Part shown: positions 16,630 through 28,560 of the stretch, in pieces | Layout: every line of letters starts with the position of its first letter | Position numbering within the stretch: position 1 is the first letter of the stretch | From: Bacteroidales bacterium | Lineage (GTDB): Bacteria > Bacteroidota > Bacteroidia > Bacteroidales > UBA932 | DNA length: 64,000 nucleotides | Assembly: GCA_017962375.1 (NCBI GenBank) | Contig: JAGCVJ010000010.1 | Coordinates: 62,001 to 126,000, forward strand | Direction: 5' to 3' | Notes under the pieces: generated by a model | Seen by the model: only the letters and a program-made list of their open reading frames with translations | What the model was told of the DNA's origin: nothing | Database searches by the model: none | Translations under genes and position numbers: made by a program

Positions 16630-17382
16630 TCAGAATTTCATTATTGCTTTTCCGGAGTAGACTTTGCCGTCATCGCCGTACAGTTTGATGGTAAACTCGT
16701 AGTCTCCTTTTGCTTCAGGAAGCTTTTCTACGTAGAATTCTCCGAAATAAGGAGAAACGAGGGTTAGATCTTCTTTGGTAAGTTCTGACACCTTTTTGTC
16801 AACAGGGAATACCGGAATCAAGTCGGAATTCTTGAAATCGAGATACATCATCAGATAGTAGCTTCCCAGGTAAACTCGGCCGTACACTTCATATAGGGCA
16901 GAAAGAGGATCATTTTTATTGAAAGTCTTCTTGTAGCCAGACTTGATATAAGGATATGGAGTACCTGAAATCAGGCGAACTATATCGTTGAGCAATGTTC
17001 CTGCAGGATGCTCTGAATTGTAGTCTTTGTTGCAGGAGATATCTATTTTCTGGAAGTCGGTTCCTATTGCCGTGTAGCCAACGTGGCTTGTCTTGCCCAC
17101 ATTTATCTTTCCATTAAAGTTAAGGTCGTTGTGCTTTTTGCAGAGGCTGTCATAGATATGGGTGTTCCAGAGTCCTCCCATCTTGGAGTGCTTGATATTG
17201 ACACTGATTCGCCTTGTTTCAAGCTGCCTGAATTCGATCTCGTCTATAGAGTCATATTGCTGGATGAAAGATCTGGCAGAAGAAGTTTCTGCAAAATCAT
17301 ACTTGTCGTGGTCTTTGTGGCAGGAACATATCACAAGTGCAGATATGATTATGACGCTAAATGTCAGTAGTGTTTTTTTCAT
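16630..17382 (-). CDS. Hypothetical lipoprotein
   Basis: This 250-residue protein is not recognised. It has a lipoprotein signal (MKKTLLTFSVIIISALVICSC, Cys 21) and is otherwise hydrophilic, with many Tyr and Lys residues and a beta-rich C-terminal third (GDYEFTIKLYGDDGKVYSGKA) that looks like an Ig-type fold. It follows another lipoprotein gene by 11 bases on the same strand, so the two form a unit; both look like envelope proteins of unknown function. Confidence 0.75.
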   Translation of the reverse strand: MKKTLLTFSVIIISALVICSCHKDHDKYDFAETSSARSFIQQYDSIDEIEFRQLETRRISVNIKHSKMGGLWNTHIYDSLCKKHNDLNFNGKINVGKTSHVGYTAIGTDFQKIDISCNKDYNSEHPAGTLLNDIVRLISGTPYPYIKSGYKKTFNKNDPLSALYEVYGRVYLGSYYLMMYLDFKNSDLIPVFPVDKKVSELTKEDLTLVSPYFGEFYVEKLPEAKGDYEFTIKLYGDDGKVYSGKAIMKF

Positions 17383-17393
17383 AGATAATGGAG

Positions 17394-17891
17394 CTATTTG
17401 ACTAGTTCTATGATAAAGGAAGGATGAGTCGTCTTGTAAGACTTTCCGTTAAGGGTGCAATTGCCTTTTTTGTTGTACTTTTTGTTATGGCAGGTTATCA
17501 CGTCGGATGAATTGTCTCTCCAGGTTATCCTGAAAGTTCCGTCAAAAGTATTCTCTCCACTAAACTCTCCGAAGTACAGGAAATAGCGCCCTTTGTTCTT
17601 TGTGTAATGATAAGTGTTCTTTATAAGCTTCAGGCCGTGAAAAGTTGGCATATAAGTCTTGGTGCGAAGTTCTTCCAGCTGGTCATCTACATTGTAAACG
17701 GTTCCGTTGTATTCGAATTTCAGCCCTTGGGCAAAGTTGTCAGGGTTATCCGGATCCAGAAGGTCGTTGCCGTTGGAATCATTTACAAATATGGCGAGTT
17801 CAACGGGAGTGTAATCCATAGCAACTGGGCATCCGCACAGAATGAACATAGCTGCAACAGCAACTGAAATATTTGCCAGGAGTCGTTTCAT
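17394..17891 (-). CDS. Hypothetical lipoprotein
   Basis: This is 165 residues from the ATG at 17891, chosen because it gives a proper lipoprotein signal (MKRLLANISVAVAAMFILCGC); an upstream in-frame ATG at 17927 lies before the -7 element. The mature part contains NGNDLLDPDNPDNF, a short Asp/Asn-rich stretch, then beta-strand-like sequence with Cys pairs (TCHNKKYNKKGNC). I do not recognise the family. It is the first gene of a two-lipoprotein unit. Confidence 0.72.
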   Translation of the reverse strand: MKRLLANISVAVAAMFILCGCPVAMDYTPVELAIFVNDSNGNDLLDPDNPDNFAQGLKFEYNGTVYNVDDQLEELRTKTYMPTFHGLKLIKNTYHYTKNKGRYFLYFGEFSGENTFDGTFRITWRDNSSDVITCHNKKYNKKGNCTLNGKSYKTTHPSFIIELVK

Positions 17892-17907
17892 ATCAAACTG
17901 CTTTTTG

Positions 17908-17915
17908 CAAATATA
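17908..17915 (-). promoter_or_regulatory. -7 element of the lipoprotein pair
   Basis: TATATTTG on the minus strand lies 16 bases before the ATG at 17891. No convincing -33 element is present. Confidence 0.55.
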
Positions 17916-17951
17916 CAAATAATGCATTAATTCATTAACTTAGCGTCTGAT

Positions 17952-18710
17952 ATGGATACCGCTCCTATTTTCAACGATATATCCGGGAACTACGACCGTT
18001 TCAACCATCTTTTTTCTATGAACATAGACAAGAGCTGGAGGAAAAGCTGCGCCCGCAGTGCCTTCAGGATTGCGTCAGACCTGGCCGCTTCCAGGGGAGT
18101 GGATGTCTCGGATATTAAGGTGCTGGACTTGGCATGCGGAACGGGGGATTTGAGCATTGCCCTGGCCAAGAAAGGGCTTGCCGTAGCAGGGGCGGATATC
18201 TCGGAAGGGATGCTTGATGTGGGAAGGAAGAAGATAGAAACGCTGTGGCAGAAGAAAATGGACGGATATCCTAAGCCAGAGCTAAGAAAGGGAGACGGAG
18301 CAAGCCTTCCGTTTGAAGACGGCTCTATAGACATTGTTACAATAGGCTATGGCATAAGGAATTTTGATGACAGGCCATCATCGCTGAGAGAAATCATGAG
18401 AGTGCTTTCTCCTTCAGGAGCGCTGCTGATACTGGAGTTCGGAGAGCCGAGAAACGCGTTTGTGCGATGGTTTTACAAGCCTTATTTCAAGTATATGATT
18501 CCCGGAATGGCATCGGCCCTGACCAAGGGGAAAGACAAGGCAGCCTACACTTACTTCATAAAATCGGTTGAAAAATTTCCTAAATTTGAAATGTTTTGCA
18601 GAGAACTGTCTCAGGCAGGATTTGAGAATGTAGGGTACAAGAGCCAGACAGGCGGAATCTCTGTATTGTACAAAGCCTTTAAACCAGATTCTAAAAACCT
18701 TCAGATATGA
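17952..18710 (+). CDS. menG: Demethylmenaquinone methyltransferase (UbiE/MenG)
   Basis: This 252-residue SAM-dependent methyltransferase performs the last step of menaquinone synthesis. The family segments are present: FNDISGNYDRFNHLFSMNIDKSWR at the N-terminus, VLDLACGTGDLSIALAKKG for SAM binding, DGASLPFEDGSIDIVTIGYGIRNF, and LILEFGEPRNAFVRWFYKPYF. Length is normal for the family. Its stop overlaps the ROK kinase start by four bases. Ubiquinone is not expected in Bacteroidota, so the menaquinone role is preferred. Confidence 0.94.
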   Translation: MDTAPIFNDISGNYDRFNHLFSMNIDKSWRKSCARSAFRIASDLAASRGVDVSDIKVLDLACGTGDLSIALAKKGLAVAGADISEGMLDVGRKKIETLWQKKMDGYPKPELRKGDGASLPFEDGSIDIVTIGYGIRNFDDRPSSLREIMRVLSPSGALLILEFGEPRNAFVRWFYKPYFKYMIPGMASALTKGKDKAAYTYFIKSVEKFPKFEMFCRELSQAGFENVGYKSQTGGISVLYKAFKPDSKNLQI

Positions 18711-19651
18711 AAAAGAATTATGTAGCCGGCGTTGATATCGGCGGCCAGACAGCCAAGATCGGCATTGTTGACAGAAAGGGCAACATCCTCTCCAGAAAGG
18801 TGATAAGCACCAAGTACAAAGACGCTGACAAGTTCATCACTTTGCTCAGCGACTCTATCCGTGAAATGACTGCAGACATAGGTCTGGACAACATCAACGG
18901 AGTAGGAGTGGGAGCTCCGGACGGAAACTACTACACCGGCGACATTGTTGAGGCAACCAACCTGATGTGGGCCAAGGGAAAGACCGTGCACTTTGCCAAC
19001 GACCTGTCCAAAAAGCTTGGCGGAATGAAAGTTACCATTACCAACGATGCCAATGCTGCAGCCATAGGCGAAATGAAGTACGGTGCCGCCAAGGGCATGA
19101 AGAACTTCATCGAGATAACCCTCGGAACCGGAGTGGGCAGTGGAATAGTGGTTGACGGGAAACTGGTTTACGGGCACGACGGATTTGCCGGCGAGCTGGG
19201 CCACACCTGCGCCATAAAAGGCGGAAGAGACTGCGGCTGCGGCCAGAAGGGCTGCCTGGAATGCTATTGCTCGGCTACTGGAGTTGCCCGCACAGCTGTG
19301 GAGATGCTTGAAAAATCCAAAGCACCAAGTCTTCTCCGAAAAGTAAAGAACATTACTTCAAAGGATGTGTTTGATGCGGCAGAACAGGGCGACAAGCTGG
19401 CAATCAAGATATTTGCCGATACCGGAAAGATTATGGGCGAGAAGTTTGCGGACTTTATCCCGTTCTCCGCTCCTGAAGCAATAATTCTCTTCGGAGGTCT
19501 GACTCACGCCAAGAACTATTTCATGGAGCAGCTGGTTGACGCCATGAACGAGAATGTGGTATTCCTATGGAAAGGCAAGGTTAAGGTGCTGGTAAGCGCC
19601 CTGAGCGAATCTGACGCGGCAATTTTGGGAGCTTCCGCTCTGGCCTGGTAA
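18707..19651 (+). CDS. ROK-family sugar kinase
   Basis: The 314-residue protein has the ROK layout: N-terminal phosphate loop AGVDIGGQTAKIGIVD, the catalytic region TNDANAAAIGE, ITLGTGVGSGIVVDGKLV, the GHTC motif and the zinc site CGCGQKGCLECYCS. It phosphorylates a hexose, probably glucose or an N-acetylated sugar, in the cytoplasm; sequence alone does not fix the substrate. It is translationally coupled to menG by a four-base overlap and followed 10 bases later by a hydroxyacid dehydrogenase. Confidence 0.92.
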   Translation: MKKNYVAGVDIGGQTAKIGIVDRKGNILSRKVISTKYKDADKFITLLSDSIREMTADIGLDNINGVGVGAPDGNYYTGDIVEATNLMWAKGKTVHFANDLSKKLGGMKVTITNDANAAAIGEMKYGAAKGMKNFIEITLGTGVGSGIVVDGKLVYGHDGFAGELGHTCAIKGGRDCGCGQKGCLECYCSATGVARTAVEMLEKSKAPSLLRKVKNITSKDVFDAAEQGDKLAIKIFADTGKIMGEKFADFIPFSAPEAIILFGGLTHAKNYFMEQLVDAMNENVVFLWKGKVKVLVSALSESDAAILGASALAW

Positions 19652-19661
19652 ATCAAGTGAT

Positions 19662-20600
19662 ATGAAGATAGTTTTTCTCGACGCGGCTTCCATTGGAGAG
19701 GATGTTTCTCTGGAGCCGATAGCATCTTTGGGCAAACTCGTGACTTATCCTTTCACTGCCCCCGAGCAGGTGGAGGAGAGAATCGGAGACTGTGATGTAC
19801 TCATAATCAACAAGGTGCAGATAAGAAAGCAGCAGATAGACTGGGGCAGAAACCTCAAGCTTATCTGCATAGCGGCTACAGGAACCAACAATGTGGATCT
19901 GGAATATGCAGCATCCAGGGGAATTCCCGTGAAGAACGTTGCCGGCTATTCCACTGAAAGCGTAGCCCAGGTAACTATGGCTATGCTTTTAGGCCTTAGC
20001 TGCCATACTGCATACTATGACAACAAAGTCAAGAGCGGGGAATACACGCGGGGAAACCTTGTGTCAGACGTCACCAGAAAATGGGGAGAGCTCTCTGGCC
20101 AGAGGCTTGGAATCATAGGTCTCGGCACAATAGGAAGCCGTGTAGCTGCCCTGGCGGAAGGATTCGGGATGGAAGTCTGCTACTATGCCACCAGCGGAAA
20201 GCCTCATTCAGACAAGTACCAGAGCCTGAGCCTGGAAGAACTTCTAAAAACAAGTGACTTCATCTCTGTCCATGCTCCTCTGAATGACAGGACCAACAAC
20301 CTTGTCACTTACGAAAAGTTAATGCTCTGCAAGCCAACTGCAAAGGTCATCAACATAGGAAGAGGTGGAATCATCAACGAGGAAGACCTTGTCAAAGCCC
20401 TCAACGACAACTTGATAGAAGGAATCGGAATAGACGTGTACTCCAAGGAGCCAATTCCTGAATCATCTCCTTACCTGAAGATCGAGGACAAGACCAAGGC
20501 CATTCTCCTGCCTCACATCGGCTGGACCAGCAGGCAGGCCCGCATACTCCTCGTCTCCAAGATCGCTGAGAATATAAAAGCTGCTAAAATAGTTATTTAG
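19662..20600 (+). CDS. D-2-hydroxyacid dehydrogenase (glycerate dehydrogenase/hydroxypyruvate reductase type)
   Basis: This 312-residue NAD(P)-dependent enzyme shows the Rossmann motif GLGTIGSRVAALAEGFGMEV and the catalytic trio of the family: Arg in NIGRGGIINEEDLV, Glu in DVYSKEPI and His in LLPHIGW. It oxidises or reduces 2-hydroxyacids in the cytoplasm; the HprA-like subgroup acts on glycerate/hydroxypyruvate, which I favour on length and the ATGTNNVD segment. It ends the menG-ROK unit and overlaps the convergent antitoxin gene by eight bases. Confidence 0.9.
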   Translation: MKIVFLDAASIGEDVSLEPIASLGKLVTYPFTAPEQVEERIGDCDVLIINKVQIRKQQIDWGRNLKLICIAATGTNNVDLEYAASRGIPVKNVAGYSTESVAQVTMAMLLGLSCHTAYYDNKVKSGEYTRGNLVSDVTRKWGELSGQRLGIIGLGTIGSRVAALAEGFGMEVCYYATSGKPHSDKYQSLSLEELLKTSDFISVHAPLNDRTNNLVTYEKLMLCKPTAKVINIGRGGIINEEDLVKALNDNLIEGIGIDVYSKEPIPESSPYLKIEDKTKAILLPHIGWTSRQARILLVSKIAENIKAAKIVI

Positions 20601-20901
20601 ATATAGTTATTGGTTTCAATTCGACCGAATACCCAAGTGCGTCAGCAATGCGAAAAAAGGCTCCTGCACTTGGGATTATTGCATCGTTTTCGATTCTGGA
20701 AATATAAGCAGCATCGGTTCCCAGTTTGGAAGCCAATTCATTTTGTGTCATATTCATTTTCTTCCTTGCATCTTTCAGGAGGAGACCTGAGTAATATGAA
20801 TATGCAGTTTCTTCTGCCTTTATACGTGTTTTTGTTCCAGTTTTTCCATACTTGGAATCAAGTATTTCATCAAAACTGCCAATATTATTCTTTGTTCTCA
20901 T
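20593..20901 (-). CDS. XRE-type antitoxin (HigA-like)
   Basis: This 102-residue protein carries a Cro/CI HTH at about 40-85 (LLLKDARKKMNMTQNELASK, then LGTDAAYISRIENDAIIPS). It follows the toxin gene with a 17-base overlap, giving the toxin-first order characteristic of HigBA loci. The antitoxin should neutralise the toxin and repress the operon through a palindrome at the promoter (21234-21249). Confidence 0.9.
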   Translation of the reverse strand: MRTKNNIGSFDEILDSKYGKTGTKTRIKAEETAYSYYSGLLLKDARKKMNMTQNELASKLGTDAAYISRIENDAIIPSAGAFFRIADALGYSVELKPITISK

Positions 20902-21217
20902 AATACTCTTTCTTTATGGTTTTCGCTTTTTCTATTTCATTTTGAGGCGTTTTCCTTGTTTTCTTCAAGAACCCATTCATTAAAAGCACTATATTGCCTT
21001 CATCGAAACAGTAGAAAAGTCTATAGTTATTTCTTTTGTATCTGGCTCTAAGTTCATATATACCCTCGTCTATGTGCTTAGTGAATCTTTCAGATAATCT
21101 ATTTTGAGACTTCAATAACATTAGTGCATAATCTATCTTCTCCTGCGCTTTTGCTTCAAGTCCATTATAGAAGTTCATGAAATAATCCTTGAAGTACAGT
21201 ATTTTCCTTTCTTCCAT
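20885..21217 (-). CDS. RelE/HigB-type toxin
   Basis: This 110-residue protein resembles the phage-derived Gp49/HigB family of mRNA interferases: FMNFYNGLEAKAQEKIDYALMLL, then LSERFTKHIDEGIYELRARYKRNNYRLFYCFDEGNIVLLMNGFLKKTRKT in sequence order, with Lys/Arg and Tyr residues in the usual places. It would cut mRNA on the ribosome when free of antitoxin. The A/T-rich codon use differs from the neighbouring housekeeping genes, in keeping with mobility. Confidence 0.9.
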   Translation of the reverse strand: MEERKILYFKDYFMNFYNGLEAKAQEKIDYALMLLKSQNRLSERFTKHIDEGIYELRARYKRNNYRLFYCFDEGNIVLLMNGFLKKTRKTPQNEIEKAKTIKKEYYENKE

Positions 21218-21219
21218 CG

Positions 21220-21250
21220 CAAATATAGAAAATTTGTATGATAATACAAT
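21220..21250 (-). promoter_or_regulatory. Promoter and operator of the toxin-antitoxin pair
   Basis: On the minus strand TATATTTG (complement of 21220-21227) is preceded after 19 bases by ATTG. The -33 region is embedded in the perfect inverted repeat TTGTAT-N4-ATACAA (21234-21249), placed so that antitoxin binding would block the promoter. Confidence 0.7.
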
Positions 21251-21352
21251 TTTTAATTAGCGATACAAAACTATAATACCCTTAGGTTCTCTTCCAAACC
21301 ATCCGGTAAAATTGACGTTATACAATCGTAGAATCGTACAAAAGTGGACAAA

Positions 21353-21376
21353 AAAAGAAGCCGTTTGGCTTCTTTT
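21353..21376 (-). terminator. Terminator after the SDR gene
   Basis: A ten-base stem AAAAGAAGCC/GGCTTCTTTT with a four-base loop ends in a T run on the minus strand, one base beyond the SDR stop codon. It closes the minus-strand unit that contains the sphingolipid genes. Confidence 0.85.
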
Positions 21377-21377
21377 C

Positions 21378-22202
21378 TTACTTCAGCGGGGAGTCAGGCT
21401 CCTTCTTCATGTAATTGTATTCCAGGCGGTCAACCAGCCTAGGAACAAACTTGTTGAGGAAGACGGTAAGTTTCCCGATAGGGGTGAGGATGACCTGAGA
21501 CTTGCGCTTGTAAACGGCTTTGGTGAGTTTCTTGGCGCAGGTTTCGGCACTCATCATCTTGCCTTCCTCTCTTGGAGTCTGGCCCTGTGGAGTGCCGTCA
21601 GCTGTAAGGGCGGCGAACCTCACGTTGGAAGCGGTGAAGCCCGGGGCGAAAATCAGCACATTCAGATTGTCTTTCAGGTGCTCGATTCTCAATGTGTCCA
21701 GGAATCCGTATATGGCAAACTTGGAAGACGAGTAGCCTGTTCTGGCAGGCAGGCCCTTGAAGCCGGCAATGGAGATCACCCCCACAACCGTTCCCTTGGT
21801 TTCAAGAAGGTATGGAAGGGCATATTTGGTGCAATAGACCGTTCCCCAAAAGTTCACGTCCATAAGCCTCTTGATCACGTCCAGTTCCAGGTCTTTGAAC
21901 ATGGCTCTCATTGAGATGCCGGCGTTGTTTACCAAAACGTCTATCTTGCCGAACTTTTCTATTGTGCAGTTTATCAGTTTCTTGCAGTCTTCCTCCTTGG
22001 ACACGTCGGTAGGCACGGCAAGAAAGCGGTTGCCTTCCTGGCCTCTGTTGGACAGTTCGCAGAAGGTCTGCTGGAGCTTGTCGGCGCTTCTGGCAGCCAG
22101 AACCACGCTGGCGCCTTCAGATGCGAACTGACGCGCAGCGGCCAGTCCGATACCCGAACTGGCCCCCGTAATAATGACGACTTTACCGTCAAATCTTCCC
22201 AT
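21378..22202 (-). CDS. Short-chain dehydrogenase/reductase, candidate 3-ketosphinganine reductase
   Basis: This 274-residue protein has the SDR nucleotide site TGASSGIGLAAARQF, the NNAG motif (VLVNNAGISM) and the catalytic YSSSK. The C-terminal extension with LTPIGKLTVFLNKFVPRLVDR could associate with membrane. It lies 23 bases downstream of serine palmitoyltransferase, so reduction of 3-ketosphinganine to sphinganine is an attractive job, but SDRs are promiscuous and this is inference from location. Confidence 0.85.
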   Translation of the reverse strand: MGRFDGKVVIITGASSGIGLAAARQFASEGASVVLAARSADKLQQTFCELSNRGQEGNRFLAVPTDVSKEEDCKKLINCTIEKFGKIDVLVNNAGISMRAMFKDLELDVIKRLMDVNFWGTVYCTKYALPYLLETKGTVVGVISIAGFKGLPARTGYSSSKFAIYGFLDTLRIEHLKDNLNVLIFAPGFTASNVRFAALTADGTPQGQTPREEGKMMSAETCAKKLTKAVYKRKSQVILTPIGKLTVFLNKFVPRLVDRLEYNYMKKEPDSPLK

Positions 22203-22225
22203 AAGTGTGTTTGTTGATGATGGTT

Positions 22226-23482
22226 CTAGTCAATAGCCTTGTCCTGGATGTCGGTATCTCCGCTGTAGTATCCGGCCTCGTGCTTCTTCTTGATCTCGGC
22301 CCAGGCCTTGAGGGTGTATTCTACGTGCTCCATCTGGTGCATCTGGGTGCAGATCAGGCGGAACATGATAACTCCCTGAGGAACAACAGGGTAAACAACT
22401 ACAGAACAGAAGATGTTGTAGTTCTCCCTGAGATCTACGAGCATGTTGGTGGCCTCCGGAACGGTTCCGTGAACGAATACAGGAGTGATGCAGGCTTCAG
22501 CCGGGCCGATGTCAAAGCCCAGATTCCTAAGGCCGTTCTGGAGAGCTCTTGCAACTTCAAACAGGTGCTTTCTTCTGTCATCTCCCTTGCGGATCAGATC
22601 CAGCCTCTTGAGGTTGCCCTCAACAAAAGGCATAGGGAGGCTCTTAGCGTAAATCTGGCTGCGGAGATTGTACCTGAGGTAGTTGATTATGTCCTTAGGA
22701 CCAGCCACAAATCCTCCGATAGAAGCCATTGCCTTGGCAAATGCTCCGAAATAGAGGTCTATGCCGTCCATGCAGTGCAGCTCCTCACTGGTTCCTCTTC
22801 CGTGCTCTCCCATAACTCCGAAACCGTGGGCATCGTCGATGAGTATTCTGAACTTGTATTTCTTTTTGAGCTCAACGATTTTGTCAAGGATTCCCAATGC
22901 GCCGGTCATTCCGTAAACGCCTTCGGTGACAAGCAGCACTCCGCCGCCCTGTTCCTCAGCTCTCTTGGTGGCCCTGGCAAGAACTTTTTCGCAGTCTGCA
23001 ATGTCGTTGTGAGCATATTTCATGCGGTATCCCAGATGGAGCCTCAGGCCGTCCATAATGCAGGCGTGGCACTCCTCGTCATAAACTGCAACGTCTCTTC
23101 TTGTAAGCAGAGAATCCAGCGTGGAAATCATTCCCTGGTATCCGAAATTGAACAGGAAGGCGTCTTCCTTGCACTCGAACTCGGCGAGTTCTCTTTCCAG
23201 CTGCTCGTGCAGTGAAGTGTGGCCGCTCATCATTCTGGCGCCCATAGGGTATGCCAGGCCCCATTTTGCAGCAGCCTCGGCGTCAACCTTTCTGACCTCA
23301 GGGTCATTAGCCAGTCCCAGATAGTTGTTGAATGTCCAGGTAAGCATCTTCTTGCCCTGGAATGTCATATAAGGCTGGATTTCTCCCTCTAGTTTAGGGA
23401 ACATGAAATATCCCTTGGCCCTTTTGCGGTACTGTCCGAGCGGACCGCCTTCGTTCTGTTGTATTCTTTCAAAAATATCCAT
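22226..23482 (-). CDS. spt: Serine palmitoyltransferase (alpha-oxoamine synthase)
   Basis: The 418-residue PLP enzyme condenses serine with an acyl-CoA as the first step of sphingolipid synthesis. It shows the oxoamine synthase fold: WTFNNYLGLANDPEVR, MGARMMSGHTSLHEQLE, DDAHGFGVMGEHGRGTSE and the PLP lysine in AFAKAMASIGGF. The sequence type matches the Bacteroides Spt subgroup rather than glycine C-acetyltransferase (Kbl) or BioF, which I judge from the N-terminal ENEGGPLGQ-like extension QQNEGGPLGQ. An SDR follows on the same strand. Confidence 0.88.
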   Translation of the reverse strand: MDIFERIQQNEGGPLGQYRKRAKGYFMFPKLEGEIQPYMTFQGKKMLTWTFNNYLGLANDPEVRKVDAEAAAKWGLAYPMGARMMSGHTSLHEQLERELAEFECKEDAFLFNFGYQGMISTLDSLLTRRDVAVYDEECHACIMDGLRLHLGYRMKYAHNDIADCEKVLARATKRAEEQGGGVLLVTEGVYGMTGALGILDKIVELKKKYKFRILIDDAHGFGVMGEHGRGTSEELHCMDGIDLYFGAFAKAMASIGGFVAGPKDIINYLRYNLRSQIYAKSLPMPFVEGNLKRLDLIRKGDDRRKHLFEVARALQNGLRNLGFDIGPAEACITPVFVHGTVPEATNMLVDLRENYNIFCSVVVYPVVPQGVIMFRLICTQMHQMEHVEYTLKAWAEIKKKHEAGYYSGDTDIQDKAID

Positions 23483-23507
23483 TGTAATGTTTGTTGTTGA
23501 TTATTCC

Positions 23508-26685
<3,178 letters not shown>

Positions 26686-26701
26686 TTAAAATTTTAACAA
26701 G

Positions 26702-26732
26702 CAAATTTAGGAAAAAATCACAACTTAATCAA
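26702..26732 (-). promoter_or_regulatory. Promoter of gyrB
   Basis: On the minus strand TAAATTTG (complement of 26702-26709) follows TTG (complement of 26730-26732) by 20 bases. The -33 lies inside the end of the upstream beta-barrel gene. Confidence 0.7.
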
Positions 26733-28550
26733 TACCCCAAGGCCAACATTTATGCCTCTTTCCACATACATTCCGTAGTTGATTCTTTTCGCATTGAAGA
26801 GGTTGCCTCCACTGACGTATGCAGTAAAGTGATTATCAATAACATACTGCGCGTAAACGCTAAAGTCTGCATAGCCTTTGTACTTGATTTTTTGGCCGTT
26901 GTAAAGGAACGGAGAAGCAGGGGTGGAACTGCGGGCGTAAAGAGTGGCTCCGACAAACAGTTTTTCGTTGAAATTTTTCTCCGCCCACAGGTTGGCTTCA
27001 AACGGAGGATAGCCGGCCGGTTTACCCTTCACGGCATAGTCTTCAGGATACGGGGCGGCAATAATGGTTCCGTCCAGGGCCTGGATGGCTCCGTTGTATT
27101 TTTCACCGTCTGTGTAGAATGAAAACTTGGCATCCGCCCCGGCAGCAAATCCGTCGTCTTTGTAGCTGAGCTTGGCGCCTATGAACCCTTCTGCATGGTT
27201 GGAATAAGTTGCGTTCAGAGGATTTCCCCAGAGCTGGAGCATGCCCTTGCGGTAAGCACCTCCGGCATAGACGTCAAAGTCCAGGTTTTGTGTGGCAACT
27301 CCCTTGATTCCGGCTTTAGCGTAAAGCGGGGTTCCGCTTTCCCTGATGTCAATCAGAGGATAAACGTACGGGAATCTCTCCAGAAGAGAAGCATAGCTGT
27401 TTATCACATTTCCTCCGTCAGCAATGGCGTAAAGCCAGGTCTTTCCGTCTTCCATCTTGTAGGTGATGTTCACCTTCGGCGATATGAAGTTGTGGTACTT
27501 GTCGCTTCCGTCCTTGTTGTTGAAGCAGAAGCTGATTCTGGCGCCCAGATCCATAGACAGGCGGTCTCTTCTGAGCCTGTAGACAAGCGTTCCTTCCAGA
27601 AGGCTCAGATGATAGTTCTGTGCTTCCTTGTAGAATGCCGTCTCGGACTTGATACCGGCCGTAACCATGGAGTATTTTCCTACGGTTGGCCCGGCCTCCA
27701 GGCCTAACTTGAGCAGATTTTCCTTGAGTTTTAACTTGTTGGTGGTGGCGTTAAGCAGACCGAACTTGGCATCATCTGCTGTAGAGGTGAATGAAAGGTT
27801 TCCGTTATAGTGGAATTTTCCGCTGTAGTTTTCCGAGTCTGTGGAACTTGCGTTCAGGGCAAGTTCAAACTGGTTGTAGGTGTGGCTGAGGTTATCGTTC
27901 ATGTAGTCCACGCTGCCCAGCAAATCAGGATCAGCAAACCAGCCAACCATTTGGTATTTTGCAAGGTCAATTCCGTAATAGGTGTTGTGGCCGTTGCGGA
28001 AGTTCAGGTCCGCATTCAGCTGGGCCTCTTTCCACAGATGAGTGTAGGATGTTCCTATGGTGTTCTTCCATTCCTTTGCCACGGCTTTGTCGGATGTAGC
28101 AAAAACTTTTCCCGATGAATTCACATCCGCCAGATTGGCCTTTCCGTGATAGGAATCGTGAGAAGCCTTGAGAGTTATAAAGTCTGTATCCACCTCAAGG
28201 GCAGGCTGGTACCAGAGGGCAAGGGTAGGGGCAAACGGGAAAGCCACTCCCGCCTTTGCCATAAATGAAGGCACTTCATCCTTGGCCTGGGAAGAAATTC
28301 TGGCAGAGGCCATCGGCGAGAAAGAATAAAGGTCTCTGAGCTGCCTGTCCTGAATACGGTAATCCATATTCAGGTCGAACTTCTTGAGAGTGTCCGAAAA
28401 ATCGATTTTCATCAGGCCTTTCTTTGCTCCCGTAAGGTCTGTCTGGTAGTCTTTCTTCACCTCCACCCTTCCGGTGGGATTCTGCGCAAATGCATTGACA
28501 GCCAGTAGTGTTGAGGCTGCCGCAATAATTATTCTCCCTTTCAGTTTCAT
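26718..28550 (-). CDS. Outer-membrane beta-barrel protein (TonB-receptor-like barrel without plug)
   Basis: This 610-residue protein has a signal peptide ending near NAFAQ. The mature protein is a string of amphipathic strands with a typical late segment (NFNEKLFVGATLYARSSTP, then FSVYAQYVIDNHFTAYVSGGNLFNAKR) like the C-terminus of TonB-dependent receptors. A plug domain and TonB box are not visible, so it is likely a structural or assembly barrel rather than an importer. It is ten bases downstream of the TPR gene and presumably works with it. Exact function unknown. Confidence 0.78.
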   Translation of the reverse strand: MKLKGRIIIAAASTLLAVNAFAQNPTGRVEVKKDYQTDLTGAKKGLMKIDFSDTLKKFDLNMDYRIQDRQLRDLYSFSPMASARISSQAKDEVPSFMAKAGVAFPFAPTLALWYQPALEVDTDFITLKASHDSYHGKANLADVNSSGKVFATSDKAVAKEWKNTIGTSYTHLWKEAQLNADLNFRNGHNTYYGIDLAKYQMVGWFADPDLLGSVDYMNDNLSHTYNQFELALNASSTDSENYSGKFHYNGNLSFTSTADDAKFGLLNATTNKLKLKENLLKLGLEAGPTVGKYSMVTAGIKSETAFYKEAQNYHLSLLEGTLVYRLRRDRLSMDLGARISFCFNNKDGSDKYHNFISPKVNITYKMEDGKTWLYAIADGGNVINSYASLLERFPYVYPLIDIRESGTPLYAKAGIKGVATQNLDFDVYAGGAYRKGMLQLWGNPLNATYSNHAEGFIGAKLSYKDDGFAAGADAKFSFYTDGEKYNGAIQALDGTIIAAPYPEDYAVKGKPAGYPPFEANLWAEKNFNEKLFVGATLYARSSTPASPFLYNGQKIKYKGYADFSVYAQYVIDNHFTAYVSGGNLFNAKRINYGMYVERGINVGLGVLIKL

Positions 28551-28560
28551 ATCTCTAATT

